The notes: generated from the letters alone by a model not told the origin. A DNA stretch of 35,502 nucleotides from an uncultured bacterium (GCA_900551965.1 URYF01000009.1:1-35502); one strand, 5' to 3'; positions 7,739-16,340 are shown, counted from the stretch's first letter. Translations and numbers: made by a program.

Positions 7739-8695
7739 TTAATCAATTAGTTTTCTTTCTAAATACCATTGTTTTTGCTGTTCAAACGGAAAATCATAAA
7801 ATCTGTGCTCTTGATTAAGTTTTTCAATTATTTTCATTTCTTTATCAGTTAAACTCCAATCGAAAACTTCTATATTTTCTTTTATGTAATCAGGATTTGA
7901 AGCTCCCGGAATTACAACAAAACCTTTTTGAATGTGCCAACGGATAATTATTTGTGCGATCGATTTATTATGTTTTTTTGCAATTTTTGCCAAAGTTTTA
8001 TCTTTCAGAATTACTCCTCCGCTTTCTCTGCCGCCTAATGGGAACCAGTTTTCTTGCTGAATGCCATTTACTTTTAATTTTTCCTGCCAGTGTGTACGTT
8101 GAGCATAAGGGTGACATTCTAACTGCATAATTTGCGGTTTTACTTCTGCTGTTTTTAAGAATTCATCAAATAGTTCTTCTTTTTTATCAAAGTTTGAAAT
8201 CCCTAAGGCTTTCACTTTACCCTCTTTTTGAGCCTTAATTAAATCTTTCCAAGCACCGTCATAATCACCTACGGGCTGATGAAGATAAACTAAATCAATA
8301 TAATCTAAATCAAGTCTTTTAAGCATTCTGTCTAACGCTTCTGTTGTCGTTCCTTCGCCAAATTCATTCGGCCACAATTTTGATGTAACCCAAATTTCCT
8401 CACGAGGGATTCCGCTATCTTTAATTGCACGACCTACGCTTCTTTCGTTTCCGTAAGCATGAGCTGTATCAATATGACGATAACCTGCTTTTAATGCAGT
8501 CAATACAGAATTGTATGCTTCATCGCCTTCTTCAAGTTTGTATGTTCCAAGCCCGAATTGTGGAATTTTTGTGCCGTTATTTAATTCAATTATTGGAACT
8601 TTGTTTACATTTTTTGCTTCGTCTGCATTGCTCTTTAGACAAAAACCTGTTGTGCAGACTGCAATTAACATTAGTAATAATATCTTTTTAAACAT
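7739..8695 (-). CDS. Exported aldo-keto reductase
   Basis: A 318-residue aldo-keto reductase of the DkgA / 2,5-diketo-gluconate reductase type, which reduces aldehydes with NADPH. The catalytic tetrad is intact at D76, Y81, K106 and H139. The first ~24 residues are a Sec signal peptide (KK, a hydrophobic run, then KSNA with cleavage before DEA), with no twin arginine and no proper lipobox. An exported NADPH enzyme is odd, because the cofactor is cytosolic. It may be membrane-tethered, or it may use another electron donor such as the exported flavodoxin nearby. It is the last gene of the operon; AAGGAG precedes the ATG and the gap to the hydrolase gene is one base. Confidence 0.85.
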   Translation of the reverse strand: MFKKILLLMLIAVCTTGFCLKSNADEAKNVNKVPIIELNNGTKIPQFGLGTYKLEEGDEAYNSVLTALKAGYRHIDTAHAYGNERSVGRAIKDSGIPREEIWVTSKLWPNEFGEGTTTEALDRMLKRLDLDYIDLVYLHQPVGDYDGAWKDLIKAQKEGKVKALGISNFDKKEELFDEFLKTAEVKPQIMQLECHPYAQRTHWQEKLKVNGIQQENWFPLGGRESGGVILKDKTLAKIAKKHNKSIAQIIIRWHIQKGFVVIPGASNPDYIKENIEVFDWSLTDKEMKIIEKLNQEHRFYDFPFEQQKQWYLERKLID

Positions 8696-8696
8696 T

Positions 8697-9731
8697 TTAT
8701 TCTCCTTGTTTTAAATTTTTGCTATAAAAATTAGTTAATTTTTCTACTGCCTGATTTACATATTCAGGTTTGTAATACATTTCAATATGGGTTGCGTTTG
8801 GAATAACTACATATTCTTTTTTCTCACCTGCAATTTTGTCGTATGCTTCTTTGCTAAAATAAGCAGATTCCGCATTCTCACCTACAATAAACATAACAGG
8901 TCTTGGTGAAATCAATTCAGGGTGATCAAATGCCGTAAATGCTGCTTGTTCTGCGTAATTTGAGAAGATGTACTTATTTTCGCTTCTTGGGTGTTGTGCA
9001 ATTGGAGTTCTATAATATTCGTAGCCTTGACGATACATTGTTGTAGCATTTTCAGGAATTTCCTCTAAAGAATTTGGAACATATCCATTGTATTTTACAG
9101 GCTCACCGTTAAGCTCTTTTGTGCGTTGTTCAGCTGCTTCTGCCAGTTTTTTCTGTTGTTGTTCAATACTCATTGAATCATTTAATCCTTGGCGTCTTGC
9201 TCGCCCTAAGTCAAACGCAGAAACTGTCGCAATTGCTTTTATTCTCATATCAGTTTGTGTTGCATTAAACGCATAGCCTCCGCCTGCACAAATCCCTAAA
9301 ACTCCGATATTATCTTTATCAACAAACGGAAGTGTTGTTAAATAATCAACGCCTGAACGTACATCTTCAACACGAGAAGATGGCTTTTCTAAATAATGTG
9401 GAGTTCCTTCGCTTTCGCCTTGATAAGCAGCGTCAAATGCTAAAGTTACAAATCCATTTTCTGCTAATCTTTGAGCATAAAGTCCTGCAACCTGTTCTTT
9501 TACTCCACCAGCGGGGTGGACAACAACTATTGCAGGATATTTTTTGTTTATATCAAAGTTTTCGGGTTTGTATAATTCGCCTGTAATTTTGATATTGCTA
9601 TAATTTTGCGTATAAAAAACTTTTTCTTTTTGGACTTTTTCTTTCATCGTATCGCCTTTCGCAAATGCAATCATCTGAAAACTGCCTATCAGAACCAAAG
9701 CTGATAGAGCCATAATTAATTTGATTTTCAT
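8697..9731 (-). CDS. Exported alpha/beta hydrolase with a cysteine nucleophile
   Basis: A 344-residue alpha/beta hydrolase with a Sec signal peptide (about 1-24, ending AFA). The nucleophile elbow is G-I-C-A-G-G, so the nucleophile is Cys148, not serine, as in dienelactone hydrolases. VVHPAGG (oxyanion region, 70-76) lies upstream, and the probable catalytic histidine is in NATHIEMY near the C-terminus. An inserted cap of ~100 residues (about 175-270) follows the elbow. The substrate is unknown; a lactone or ester linked to the carbonyl compounds handled by its neighbours is a guess. AGGAGG precedes the ATG. Confidence 0.78.
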   Translation of the reverse strand: MKIKLIMALSALVLIGSFQMIAFAKGDTMKEKVQKEKVFYTQNYSNIKITGELYKPENFDINKKYPAIVVVHPAGGVKEQVAGLYAQRLAENGFVTLAFDAAYQGESEGTPHYLEKPSSRVEDVRSGVDYLTTLPFVDKDNIGVLGICAGGGYAFNATQTDMRIKAIATVSAFDLGRARRQGLNDSMSIEQQQKKLAEAAEQRTKELNGEPVKYNGYVPNSLEEIPENATTMYRQGYEYYRTPIAQHPRSENKYIFSNYAEQAAFTAFDHPELISPRPVMFIVGENAESAYFSKEAYDKIAGEKKEYVVIPNATHIEMYYKPEYVNQAVEKLTNFYSKNLKQGE

Positions 9732-9739
9732 TAAGCCTC

Positions 9740-10312
9740 CTATTTAATTTGTTTTAGCCATTCTGTAATTTCTTTATCGGTTTGGTCGTTGCCGTTTTCG
9801 TAAATTACTAAAGGATTAAGTACTTTTGCACCTTTTGCTAATTTACCCATATCTTCGGCGATTGTATATTTACCGCCACCGCCATGGGTAATAAAAGGAA
9901 CAATAGTTTTACCTTCAAAATTATTATTTTCTAAGAATGTTTTAACAGCCGGTGCCATTTCGTACCACCAAGCAGGAGTTCCGACAAAAACAATATCATA
10001 ATTTGAAACATCACCATTGTCTTTTAATTCAGGGTGGATATTTTCTTCATGCTGCTTTTTAGCTACCCCATAAGCTGCTTCGTTATAATCAGTTGGATAT
10101 GGTGTTGCAGTTTCTATCCTGAACATATCACCGCCAATTTGTGCGTTGATTTTTTCAGCAATAGATTTTGTATTACCACCCCATGAAAAATATGCGATTA
10201 AAACTTTTTTATTCATTGAAACCTCCGTTGTTTTATTTATTTGAGGAACTGCAAACGCAATCCCTGCCGCTATAACTAATATTGGTAAAATGATAAGTAA
10301 TAATTTTTTCAT
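9740..10312 (-). CDS. Exported/membrane-anchored flavodoxin, copy 1
   Basis: A 190-residue flavodoxin with a hydrophobic N-terminal export or anchor segment (about 4-24). The FMN phosphate loop is SWGGNTKSIA just after the first strand. The isoalloxazine-flanking segments are TPAWWYEMAP and THGGGGKY. This belongs to the flavodoxin_4 type common in gut anaerobes. An internal methionine before NKKVLIAYFSW could give a soluble form, but AAGGAG sits properly before the upstream ATG, so the exported form is favoured. It sits between an AKR gene and the hydrolase gene with gaps of 8-9 bp. Confidence 0.82.
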   Translation of the reverse strand: MKKLLLIILPILVIAAGIAFAVPQINKTTEVSMNKKVLIAYFSWGGNTKSIAEKINAQIGGDMFRIETATPYPTDYNEAAYGVAKKQHEENIHPELKDNGDVSNYDIVFVGTPAWWYEMAPAVKTFLENNNFEGKTIVPFITHGGGGKYTIAEDMGKLAKGAKVLNPLVIYENGNDQTDKEITEWLKQIK

Positions 10313-10321
10313 ATTTACTCC

Positions 10322-11164
10322 TTATCTCACTAAATTAATAATCATTTCAACTGTTTCAGGATCGTGGTGAGAGAAGAATAAACTGTGTCCTAAATCCAGT
10401 CGTCTGATTTGCTCCATTTCTTCTTCTAACAATTCAAAATCAAAGATATTAAAGTTCTGTTCCATTCTTTCTTTTTTTACTGATTTTGGAATTACAATTA
10501 CACCTTCTTGAGTCAAAAATCTCAATGCAACTTGAGCAGAGGATTTTCCGTATCTTTCGCCAATTGCAACAAGAGTTTCATTTTTAAACATGTTATTTCT
10601 ACCTTCTGCAAAAGGACCCCATGCCATAATTTGAGTATTATATTTATCAAGATATTTTCTTGCTTCTTTTTGTTGTTGGAAAACGTGAGTTTCAATTTGA
10701 TTTATTGCAGGTTTAACTTCAACAAAGTTGCATAAATCAACAAATCTATCAGGATAAAAATTACTTACACCAATTGCTCTTGCCTTGCCTTCTTTATAAG
10801 CTCGCTCCATCGCTCTATAAGTTCCATAGTAATCCCCGAACGGCTGATGGATTAAAAGCAGGTCAACATAATCTGTTTGCAGTTTTTCTAAAGAATCAAG
10901 GATTGATTGATATGCTTTTTCTTCGCCTGCATTTGATACCCATATTTTTGTAACTATAAAAAATTCTTTTCTATCTATGTCTGAATTTTTGATGGCTCTT
11001 CCTACACCTGCTTCGTTATGATAAGCTTGAGCGGTATCAAACATTCTGTAACCTACTTCGATTGCTTCTGATACTGCTTTCGTTGTTTCGTCATCAGATA
11101 CCTGATAAACACCAAAACCTAAAATCGGCATTTCTACACCGTTATTTAATTTAACAGTCTGCAT
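10322..11164 (-). CDS. Cytosolic aldo-keto reductase (DkgA-like)
   Basis: A 280-residue aldo-keto reductase without a signal peptide. The tetrad is D43, Y48, K73 and H106 (FDTAQAYHNE, VTKIWV, LLIHQPFGDYYG). The C-terminal NADPH pocket VIPKSVKKERMEQN is present and is typical of the 2,5-diketo-gluconate / methylglyoxal reductase group. E. coli DkgA belongs to this group and is induced by YqhC, and a YqhC-like regulator sits in this locus. AAGGAG precedes the ATG. Confidence 0.88.
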   Translation of the reverse strand: MQTVKLNNGVEMPILGFGVYQVSDDETTKAVSEAIEVGYRMFDTAQAYHNEAGVGRAIKNSDIDRKEFFIVTKIWVSNAGEEKAYQSILDSLEKLQTDYVDLLLIHQPFGDYYGTYRAMERAYKEGKARAIGVSNFYPDRFVDLCNFVEVKPAINQIETHVFQQQKEARKYLDKYNTQIMAWGPFAEGRNNMFKNETLVAIGERYGKSSAQVALRFLTQEGVIVIPKSVKKERMEQNFNIFDFELLEEEMEQIRRLDLGHSLFFSHHDPETVEMIINLVR

Positions 11165-11175
11165 AGTTTTCTCCT

Positions 11176-11811
11176 TTATTGTTTAATAAAATTTGTATAA
11201 ACTACTTCTTCCTCTTTAGGTGGATTTAAACCTGCTTTTAAAGCAAGTTCTTTGCACTTTAAGTGATATGCCATATTGCGTGCTAAAATTCGCATATTTT
11301 GCATACCTTCTTCATCTTGTTTAACCTCATCAGGGTTTTGACCATGAACCATATTCCAGTATCTGCCTGAAATTATAGGCATTTGATTTATTTGAAAATA
11401 TTTGTTTAATTGGTCTAATGTTGCAGTTGTTCCCGCTCTACGAGCAGAAACTATTGCAGATCCGGGTTTATGTATAAAGGAATTATGCCCTGACATATAA
11501 TCAACAAAAAATGCTCTATCTAAAAATGGAACAATGCTTCCTGCGGCTGAACCATAGTGAACAGGCGAACCTATTACATAACCGTCAAAATTTCTTGCGT
11601 ATTCGACAAATTCGTTAACTTTGTCATTTATTACACAATGACCAATTTTCCCGCAAGCACGGCAGGCTCTGCAAGGTGCAATCGGGTCTTTACCGATATG
11701 ATAAATTTCGGTTTCAATGCCTTCAAGTTCAAGAGTTAAAGCAATTTCATTAAGCGCCGTAAATGTACAGCCGTTTTTGTTTGGCGATCCGTTAATAAGT
11801 AAAACTTTCAC
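11176..11811 (-). CDS. Iron-sulfur flavoprotein / NADPH-dependent FMN reductase family
   Basis: A 211-residue flavodoxin-fold oxidoreductase. NGSPNKNGCT at 7-16 is the FMN phosphate loop, and SPVHYGSAAG is the second flavin loop. Between them C47, C50, C53 and C59 form a compact CX2CX2CX5C group. This matches the cluster-binding pattern of archaeal and clostridial iron-sulfur flavoproteins (CX2CX2CX4-7C) and suggests a [4Fe-4S] centre feeding FMN. It could pass electrons to the exported flavodoxin or reduce quinones or aldehydes. The start codon is GTG at 11811, set by AGGAGGTAAATC directly upstream. Confidence 0.8.
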   Translation of the reverse strand: MKVLLINGSPNKNGCTFTALNEIALTLELEGIETEIYHIGKDPIAPCRACRACGKIGHCVINDKVNEFVEYARNFDGYVIGSPVHYGSAAGSIVPFLDRAFFVDYMSGHNSFIHKPGSAIVSARRAGTTATLDQLNKYFQINQMPIISGRYWNMVHGQNPDEVKQDEEGMQNMRILARNMAYHLKCKELALKAGLNPPKEEEVVYTNFIKQ

Positions 11812-11822
11812 GATTTACCTCC

Positions 11823-12800
11823 TTATTTTCCGACTCTAGCTTCCAATTCTTTTGGATATCTTGCTCCTGAAATTTCGATTTTAGAAATTTCTGAATTGAT
11901 TTGCTGCACTTCTTCATAAGTCAAAAGAACATCAGATGCTTTTAGGTTTTCTTCCAATCTTTCAATTTTTCTTGTACCCGGAATTGGTGCAATATATGGT
12001 TTTTGAGCAAGCACCCAGCTTAGTGCTAATTGTGCAGGCGTAATTCCTTTTTGCACTGCTAAATCTTTGACATAATCAACAAATTTTTGGTTTGCTTCCA
12101 AGTTTTCTTGGGTAAATCTCGGTACAATACTTCTAAAATCGTCTTTTTCAAAAGTTGAATTTTTATCAAATCTGCCTGTTAAATAACCCTTTCCTAAAGG
12201 ACTAAAAGGCACAAAACCAATGTTTAATTCTTCTAATAATGCAAATAATTCTTGTTCAGGCTGTCTCCACCACATTGAATATTCACTTTGAATGGCGGTT
12301 ACAGGACAAATCTCATGTGCTTTTCGAATTGTATTACAGCCGGCTTCTGATAATCCCCACGCTTTAACTTTACCTTCTTTAATTAAATCTTGAACGGTAA
12401 GAGCAACATCTTCAATTGGAGTATTTGGGTCAACTCTATGCAGGTAATACAAATCAATACAGTCTGTTCTAAGTCTTTTCAAAGAGCCTTCAACAGAACT
12501 TCTGATTATTTCAGGTTTAGAGTTTTGAACTTGTTTTCCTTCAATTACTTGAATACCAAATTTTGTAGCAAGTACAACTTTATCTCTAATAGGTTCTAAT
12601 GCTTCACCTACTAATTCTTCATTTGCAAACGGGCCGTAACATTCTGCTGTATCAAAAAAAGTTACACCTAAATCAAAAGCGTGACGGATTAATTTTATCA
12701 TTTCATTTTTATCAGCAGCGGGGCCGTAACCATGGCTCATTCCCATACAGCCTAAACCTATGCTTGAAACATCTAAATCTCTCAATTTTCGCTTTTGCAT
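11823..12800 (-). CDS. Aldo-keto reductase (YajO/AKR13-like)
   Basis: A 325-residue aldo-keto reductase opening the first redox operon. It starts LRDLDVSSIGLGCMGMS, has the tetrad D50, Y55, K80 and H121, and ends with PGTRKIERLEEN, the C-terminal NADPH phosphate clamp. The AKR13 group reduces a wide range of aldehydes. No signal peptide is present. It is divergent from the AraC-type regulator across about 135 bp. GGAG lies before the ATG. Confidence 0.87.
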   Translation of the reverse strand: MQKRKLRDLDVSSIGLGCMGMSHGYGPAADKNEMIKLIRHAFDLGVTFFDTAECYGPFANEELVGEALEPIRDKVVLATKFGIQVIEGKQVQNSKPEIIRSSVEGSLKRLRTDCIDLYYLHRVDPNTPIEDVALTVQDLIKEGKVKAWGLSEAGCNTIRKAHEICPVTAIQSEYSMWWRQPEQELFALLEELNIGFVPFSPLGKGYLTGRFDKNSTFEKDDFRSIVPRFTQENLEANQKFVDYVKDLAVQKGITPAQLALSWVLAQKPYIAPIPGTRKIERLEENLKASDVLLTYEEVQQINSEISKIEISGARYPKELEARVGK

Positions 12801-12910
12801 AATATCGCTCCGATTACCTATAAAACCTCACTATTTATTATTTTAAATAAAGACAATTTTTTAAAGACCTAATTCTACCTTTTTCTTATCTAATTCTCTC
12901 ATGTTTGTTA

Positions 12911-12916
12911 TATAAT
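12911..12916 (+). promoter_or_regulatory. -10 box of the AraC-type regulator gene
   Basis: TATAAT occupies 12911-12916 and overlaps the upstream in-frame ATG at 12915. A transcript from this box starts near 12923 and could not contain that ATG. The AGAGGTG just before the ATG at 12936 therefore decides the start. No good -35 is seen, which would fit an activated promoter. Confidence 0.55.
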
Positions 12917-12935
12917 GAAATTAAAGAGGTGTTCT

Positions 12936-13811
12936 ATGAATTCAAAATTTGATGAAATTAGAGATATTATTTTAAGAAATATTCCTGATGCCGGGAATTA
13001 TCCAACATCTGTAGATGGGGTTAGAATTGTACGCAGAGACAAGCCAACTGATTTTTTAAGATGTTTTTATAACCCGAGTTGTATTCTTGTTTTGCAGGGT
13101 ACAAAACACATGCTTTTTGGCGAAGACAATTTAGTTTACGGAAAAGGGCAATATGTCGTTTCTTGTACGGATATTCCCGTATCAAGCAGGGTAGCAGAAG
13201 CAACAGAGAATGAACCGTTTGTTGTTTTGATTTTAGAACTTAACTCTAAAATAATATCTGATTTAATTTTAGAATCAAAATTGAATAAAACCGTTAATGA
13301 TGATGAAAAATGTCTTGCAATAGCTGATGTTGATGAGCCTTTGCTTGACTCATTTTATCGACTTACACAGCTTATTGAAAATCCTCAAGATAAAATGTTA
13401 TCAAATATGATTATAAAAGAAATTTATTATAGACTTTTAACAGGGCCTTTAGGAAATCAACTTCGATTAATAAATACAAAAGGCACTCGCTCAAACCAAA
13501 TTGCAGAAGCAATTTCATTATTAAAAGAAAACTACCATAAAAAATTAAACATTGAAGAAATTGCACACCAAGTAAATATGGCTCCTTCATCGTTTTATAG
13601 AAACTTTAAGCAGGTAACTCAAGTAAGTCCTTTGCAGTATCAAAAACAATTAAGGTTATATGAAGCTCAAAGACTGATGCTATCAGGTAAACACAACGCA
13701 GAAAGTGCGAGTTATCTTGTTGGATATGAAAGCCCGACACAGTTCAGCCGAGAATACAAAAAGATGTTCGGTAACCCGCCCAAAACGGATATTAAAATGC
13801 TTGCTGTGTAA
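12936..13811 (+). CDS. AraC family regulator, YqhC-like
   Basis: A transcription factor with an N-terminal AraC_N effector domain (PSCILVLQGTKHMLFG..., then VSCTDIPVSSRV) and two C-terminal helix-turn-helix motifs (IEEIAHQVNMAPSSFYRNFKQVT and the region ending QFSREYKKMFGNPP). The architecture matches E. coli YqhC, which senses reactive aldehydes and induces yqhD and dkgA. Here it is divergent from an AKR-led operon, and a YqhD-type alcohol dehydrogenase lies in the next operon. An in-frame ATG at 12915 would add 7 residues, but it lies inside the -10 box, so 12936 is chosen. No other gene is cotranscribed. Confidence 0.87.
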   Translation: MNSKFDEIRDIILRNIPDAGNYPTSVDGVRIVRRDKPTDFLRCFYNPSCILVLQGTKHMLFGEDNLVYGKGQYVVSCTDIPVSSRVAEATENEPFVVLILELNSKIISDLILESKLNKTVNDDEKCLAIADVDEPLLDSFYRLTQLIENPQDKMLSNMIIKEIYYRLLTGPLGNQLRLINTKGTRSNQIAEAISLLKENYHKKLNIEEIAHQVNMAPSSFYRNFKQVTQVSPLQYQKQLRLYEAQRLMLSGKHNAESASYLVGYESPTQFSREYKKMFGNPPKTDIKMLAV

Positions 13812-13838
13812 ATAAAAAATGGAATTTAACTATAGCAA

Positions 13839-13934
13839 ATGGATGGCAATATATATTGTTACCGTTCAATTAAAAAATTATTTGAGTTTAAAGAACTTGA
13901 AAAACAAAATATTACTTCAGATGTAAAACAATAA
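13839..13934 (+). CDS. Possible 31-codon gene remnant
   Basis: An ATG at 13839 opens 31 codons ending VKQ-stop at 13932-13934. It lies in the gap between the AraC-type gene and the second cyclophilin-like gene. The text reads like a genuine N-terminus (IYCYRSIKKLFEFKELEKQ) and faintly recalls the start of DUF2971-type proteins, but it is too short to be sure. No ribosome site precedes it. It may be a leftover of a deleted gene. Confidence 0.2.
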   Translation: MDGNIYCYRSIKKLFEFKELEKQNITSDVKQ

Positions 13935-13956
13935 ATAAAATTAAAAATAAATTAAT

Positions 13957-14283
13957 TTATGCTGATGCAAATTCAAGCAAAACCTCTTTTGACAGTTCTT
14001 TAATAAGTTTCAAATCCTCTTTTTCAATATGTCCGATTACCATTACATTGTAGCCGGAGGAATATTTTTCATCAAAATAAATTATCGATAAAAAACCGCC
14101 ATTCCAAACAATATCACCATTTTGCCAGCCTCTTTGCATTTCTTCAATTGTGTATTTTCCTTGTTGATATTGAGTGGAATAATCAACTCCTGAATCTGTA
14201 AAATTTAAAGATAGTGGCAATCTTGAATAAAAATCATTTGCAGCAATTGTATTATTTGATAGAATTTGGATTAAGTTTTTCAT
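13957..14283 (-). CDS. Cyclophilin-like fold protein, copy 2
   Basis: A 108-residue paralogue of the 7322-7672 product, nearly identical through the TIEEMQRGWQNGDIVWNGGF core. Its N-terminus differs: the first strand of the fold (AIHAELNET in copy 1) has no counterpart, and the protein begins MKNLIQILSNNTIAANDF. The ATG has no Shine-Dalgarno. It is the last gene of the second redox operon, mirroring copy 1 at the end of the first. It may be a slightly truncated, still translated duplicate. Confidence 0.55.
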   Translation of the reverse strand: MKNLIQILSNNTIAANDFYSRLPLSLNFTDSGVDYSTQYQQGKYTIEEMQRGWQNGDIVWNGGFLSIIYFDEKYSSGYNVMVIGHIEKEDLKLIKELSKEVLLEFASA

Positions 14284-14309
14284 TATTTTATTTAATAATA
14301 GTTATATAA

Positions 14310-14894
14310 CTACGTTGTTTTTAACCAATTTTCAACTTGTTTTTCTGCTTCTGCTCGTTCGTTTTGAGCAACATGACCGTAAATTGCAAGCCCATCTGCT
14401 TTCACTCCGCCACTGCCTTCATGGGTACAGAAATGATAAACTTTAGCATTAGATAAATCATAGCTTTCTAAAAAAGTATAGACAGGCATTGGCATATCAC
14501 CCCACCAGTTTGGATATCCGACAAAAACCCTGCCATATTCTTGTATGTTTTCAATTTTGCCAACAATTTCAGGGCGTGCATTTTTTAATTTTTCTTGTTG
14601 GGCATATTTTGTTAGCTCATTATAACTTGTCGGATAATTATCGTTTTTAACTTTTATTTCAAAAATATCAGCACCAGTCTTTTCAGCAATCATTTTGGCA
14701 ATAATTGCAGTATTACCCTCAGTAATATTGCCTACTCCATATTGCTCGCCCGTTCTTGAAAAATACACAACAAGTGTTTTTGAGTTATTGGTATTTACCC
14801 CTTGAGCCATAGATTTTCCTCCGTTATAGTTTTTGTAACTAAAAAAAGTTACGGTTAATAAAAGTACAGCAATTATAGAAATAAATATTTTCAT
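14310..14894 (-). CDS. Exported/membrane-anchored flavodoxin, copy 2
   Basis: A 194-residue flavodoxin with an N-terminal hydrophobic segment (about 2-19). FMN-loop residues FSRTGEQYGVGN differ from the usual S/TxTGNT by an insertion before the glycine-asparagine pair. YPNWWGDMPMP and CTHEGSGG form the flavin-flanking loops. It is only distantly similar to copy 1 at 9740. The start follows GAGGAAAC and overlaps the acetyltransferase stop by 4 bp, so the two are translationally coupled. Confidence 0.82.
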   Translation of the reverse strand: MKIFISIIAVLLLTVTFFSYKNYNGGKSMAQGVNTNNSKTLVVYFSRTGEQYGVGNITEGNTAIIAKMIAEKTGADIFEIKVKNDNYPTSYNELTKYAQQEKLKNARPEIVGKIENIQEYGRVFVGYPNWWGDMPMPVYTFLESYDLSNAKVYHFCTHEGSGGVKADGLAIYGHVAQNERAEAEKQVENWLKTT

Positions 14895-15445
14895 TGTTTA
14901 GTTTCCTCAATAATTTTTTCAGAATCCAGATATTTTACAACTCTTGCAGGGTTTCCAACAACTATTGCATTATCGGGGACATCTTTGGTAACAACAGAAC
15001 CTGCACCGACTACAGAGTTTTCACCGATTGTAATACCTCTTAAAATTGTCGCTCCGGCTCCTATCCAACAATTTCTTTTTATATGAATAGGCAGACACGT
15101 TATGATGCTTCTTGTGTCTAAATCATGGTTATTTGTAATCAATTGAACATTAGCTGCTATCATAACGTTATCTTCAATAGTAATGCCGCCTGCCGACATC
15201 ATCAGGCAATTGCTCATTATAGTAATATTATTTCCAAGTTTTACATTGTTAAATCTGACACCTTGAAGTGGTATTACAACTCTTACATTTTCGCCTTTAT
15301 TTGGAAAAAGTTTATTGAAATATTCTGTGTGTTCATCGGTAAATGGCATTGTATTATTAAATTTAAAAAGAGTTTGAGCTTCATTTTGTGCAATTTCAAT
15401 CTCTTCTTTTGTTAATTTTGCCATATCTATTCTAAGTTCTTCCAT
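14891..15445 (-). CDS. Hexapeptide-repeat O-acetyltransferase (maltose/galactoside acetyltransferase type)
   Basis: A 184-residue acetyltransferase with a short helical N-terminus and a left-handed beta-helix from about residue 65 to 165. The catalytic histidine lies in ITNNHDLDTRS, and the CoA-binding stretch is GAGATILRGITIGENSVVGAGSVV with terminal VVGNPARVVK. Enzymes of this type acetylate sugars or other hydroxyl compounds. Its place among reductases suggests it may act on the alcohol product, which is an inference. An internal methionine at residue 8 is an alternative start. Confidence 0.85.
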   Translation of the reverse strand: MEELRIDMAKLTKEEIEIAQNEAQTLFKFNNTMPFTDEHTEYFNKLFPNKGENVRVVIPLQGVRFNNVKLGNNITIMSNCLMMSAGGITIEDNVMIAANVQLITNNHDLDTRSIITCLPIHIKRNCWIGAGATILRGITIGENSVVGAGSVVTKDVPDNAIVVGNPARVVKYLDSEKIIEETKQ

Positions 15446-15464
15446 AAATTAACATCCTTTTTTA

Positions 15465-16298
15465 CTATTTTTCAGGTTTTAATTCTCCATAAAAGTAACT
15501 TGCTGTTGCACCACCGTCAATTAAGAAATCAGAGCCTGTAATAAATGCTCCTTGATTTCCCATAATTAATTCTGCAACATTTGCTACTTCATCGGCTGTT
15601 CCGGGTCTGCCTGCGGGGCATTTTGCAAACATATTTTTGTAAAAATCACCTCTTGGTCCGTTGAATTCATCTAAAGCAAGCGGTGTTACAATAATTCCCG
15701 GTGAAATTGAATTTAATCTTGCTCCGCGTTTACCCCATTTAACAGCTTCTGCCATAACTCTTTTTACATTACATCTTTTTGCCATTTGATAAGCGTGCAG
15801 AGTATCTTTAATATTTGCAGTTTGTAAAACATCTAAATTCAAAAGTTCTTCAGTTGGAGTTGTTGCAAGCTGTTCATCAACAACAGGCACTAAAGCTGGC
15901 ATTCTGTGTCCTGATTGAGATGAAATTGTAACACCTGTGCCACCTTCTTTAATTACTCTACCGACTTCTTCTAAAAGTACCGCTGTTCCATATAAATCAA
16001 CTTTTAAAATAACTTCGATTGAGGCTTGAGATGGTGAAACCCCTGCGGCATTAATTAAATGAGCAATTTCACCATAACTTTGAGCGGTTTTTATTAGATT
16101 TAAAATAGACTCTCTGTTTGATAAATCCATTTCAACAGCAACTGTATCAAACCCTGCTTCATTCATAATTTTAGAAATATTTTGTGCGTTTTGAATATTT
16201 TTATCGCCAATGACAATCTTTTTACCAAACCCGATTCTTCTGGCTATTGCCATTCCGATTTGACCTGCACCTGTTAATATAACAACATCTTTTGACAT
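15465..16298 (-). CDS. Short-chain dehydrogenase/reductase (SDR)
   Basis: A 277-residue NAD(P)-dependent SDR. The nucleotide-binding glycine motif TGAGQIG (9-15) lacks the usual three-residue spacing before the second glycine, but NAAG (83-86) is standard. The catalytic serine lies in ISSQSG (about 127) with Y170 and K174. PGIIVTPL and GSDFLIDGG close the fold. The substrate is unknown. AGAGGT precedes the ATG. It is the third gene of the second redox operon. Confidence 0.85.
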   Translation of the reverse strand: MSKDVVILTGAGQIGMAIARRIGFGKKIVIGDKNIQNAQNISKIMNEAGFDTVAVEMDLSNRESILNLIKTAQSYGEIAHLINAAGVSPSQASIEVILKVDLYGTAVLLEEVGRVIKEGGTGVTISSQSGHRMPALVPVVDEQLATTPTEELLNLDVLQTANIKDTLHAYQMAKRCNVKRVMAEAVKWGKRGARLNSISPGIIVTPLALDEFNGPRGDFYKNMFAKCPAGRPGTADEVANVAELIMGNQGAFITGSDFLIDGGATASYFYGELKPEK

Positions 16299-16340
16299 TA
16301 ATAACCTCTTTTATTTTTTTATTATCACAAAAAATTTAAA

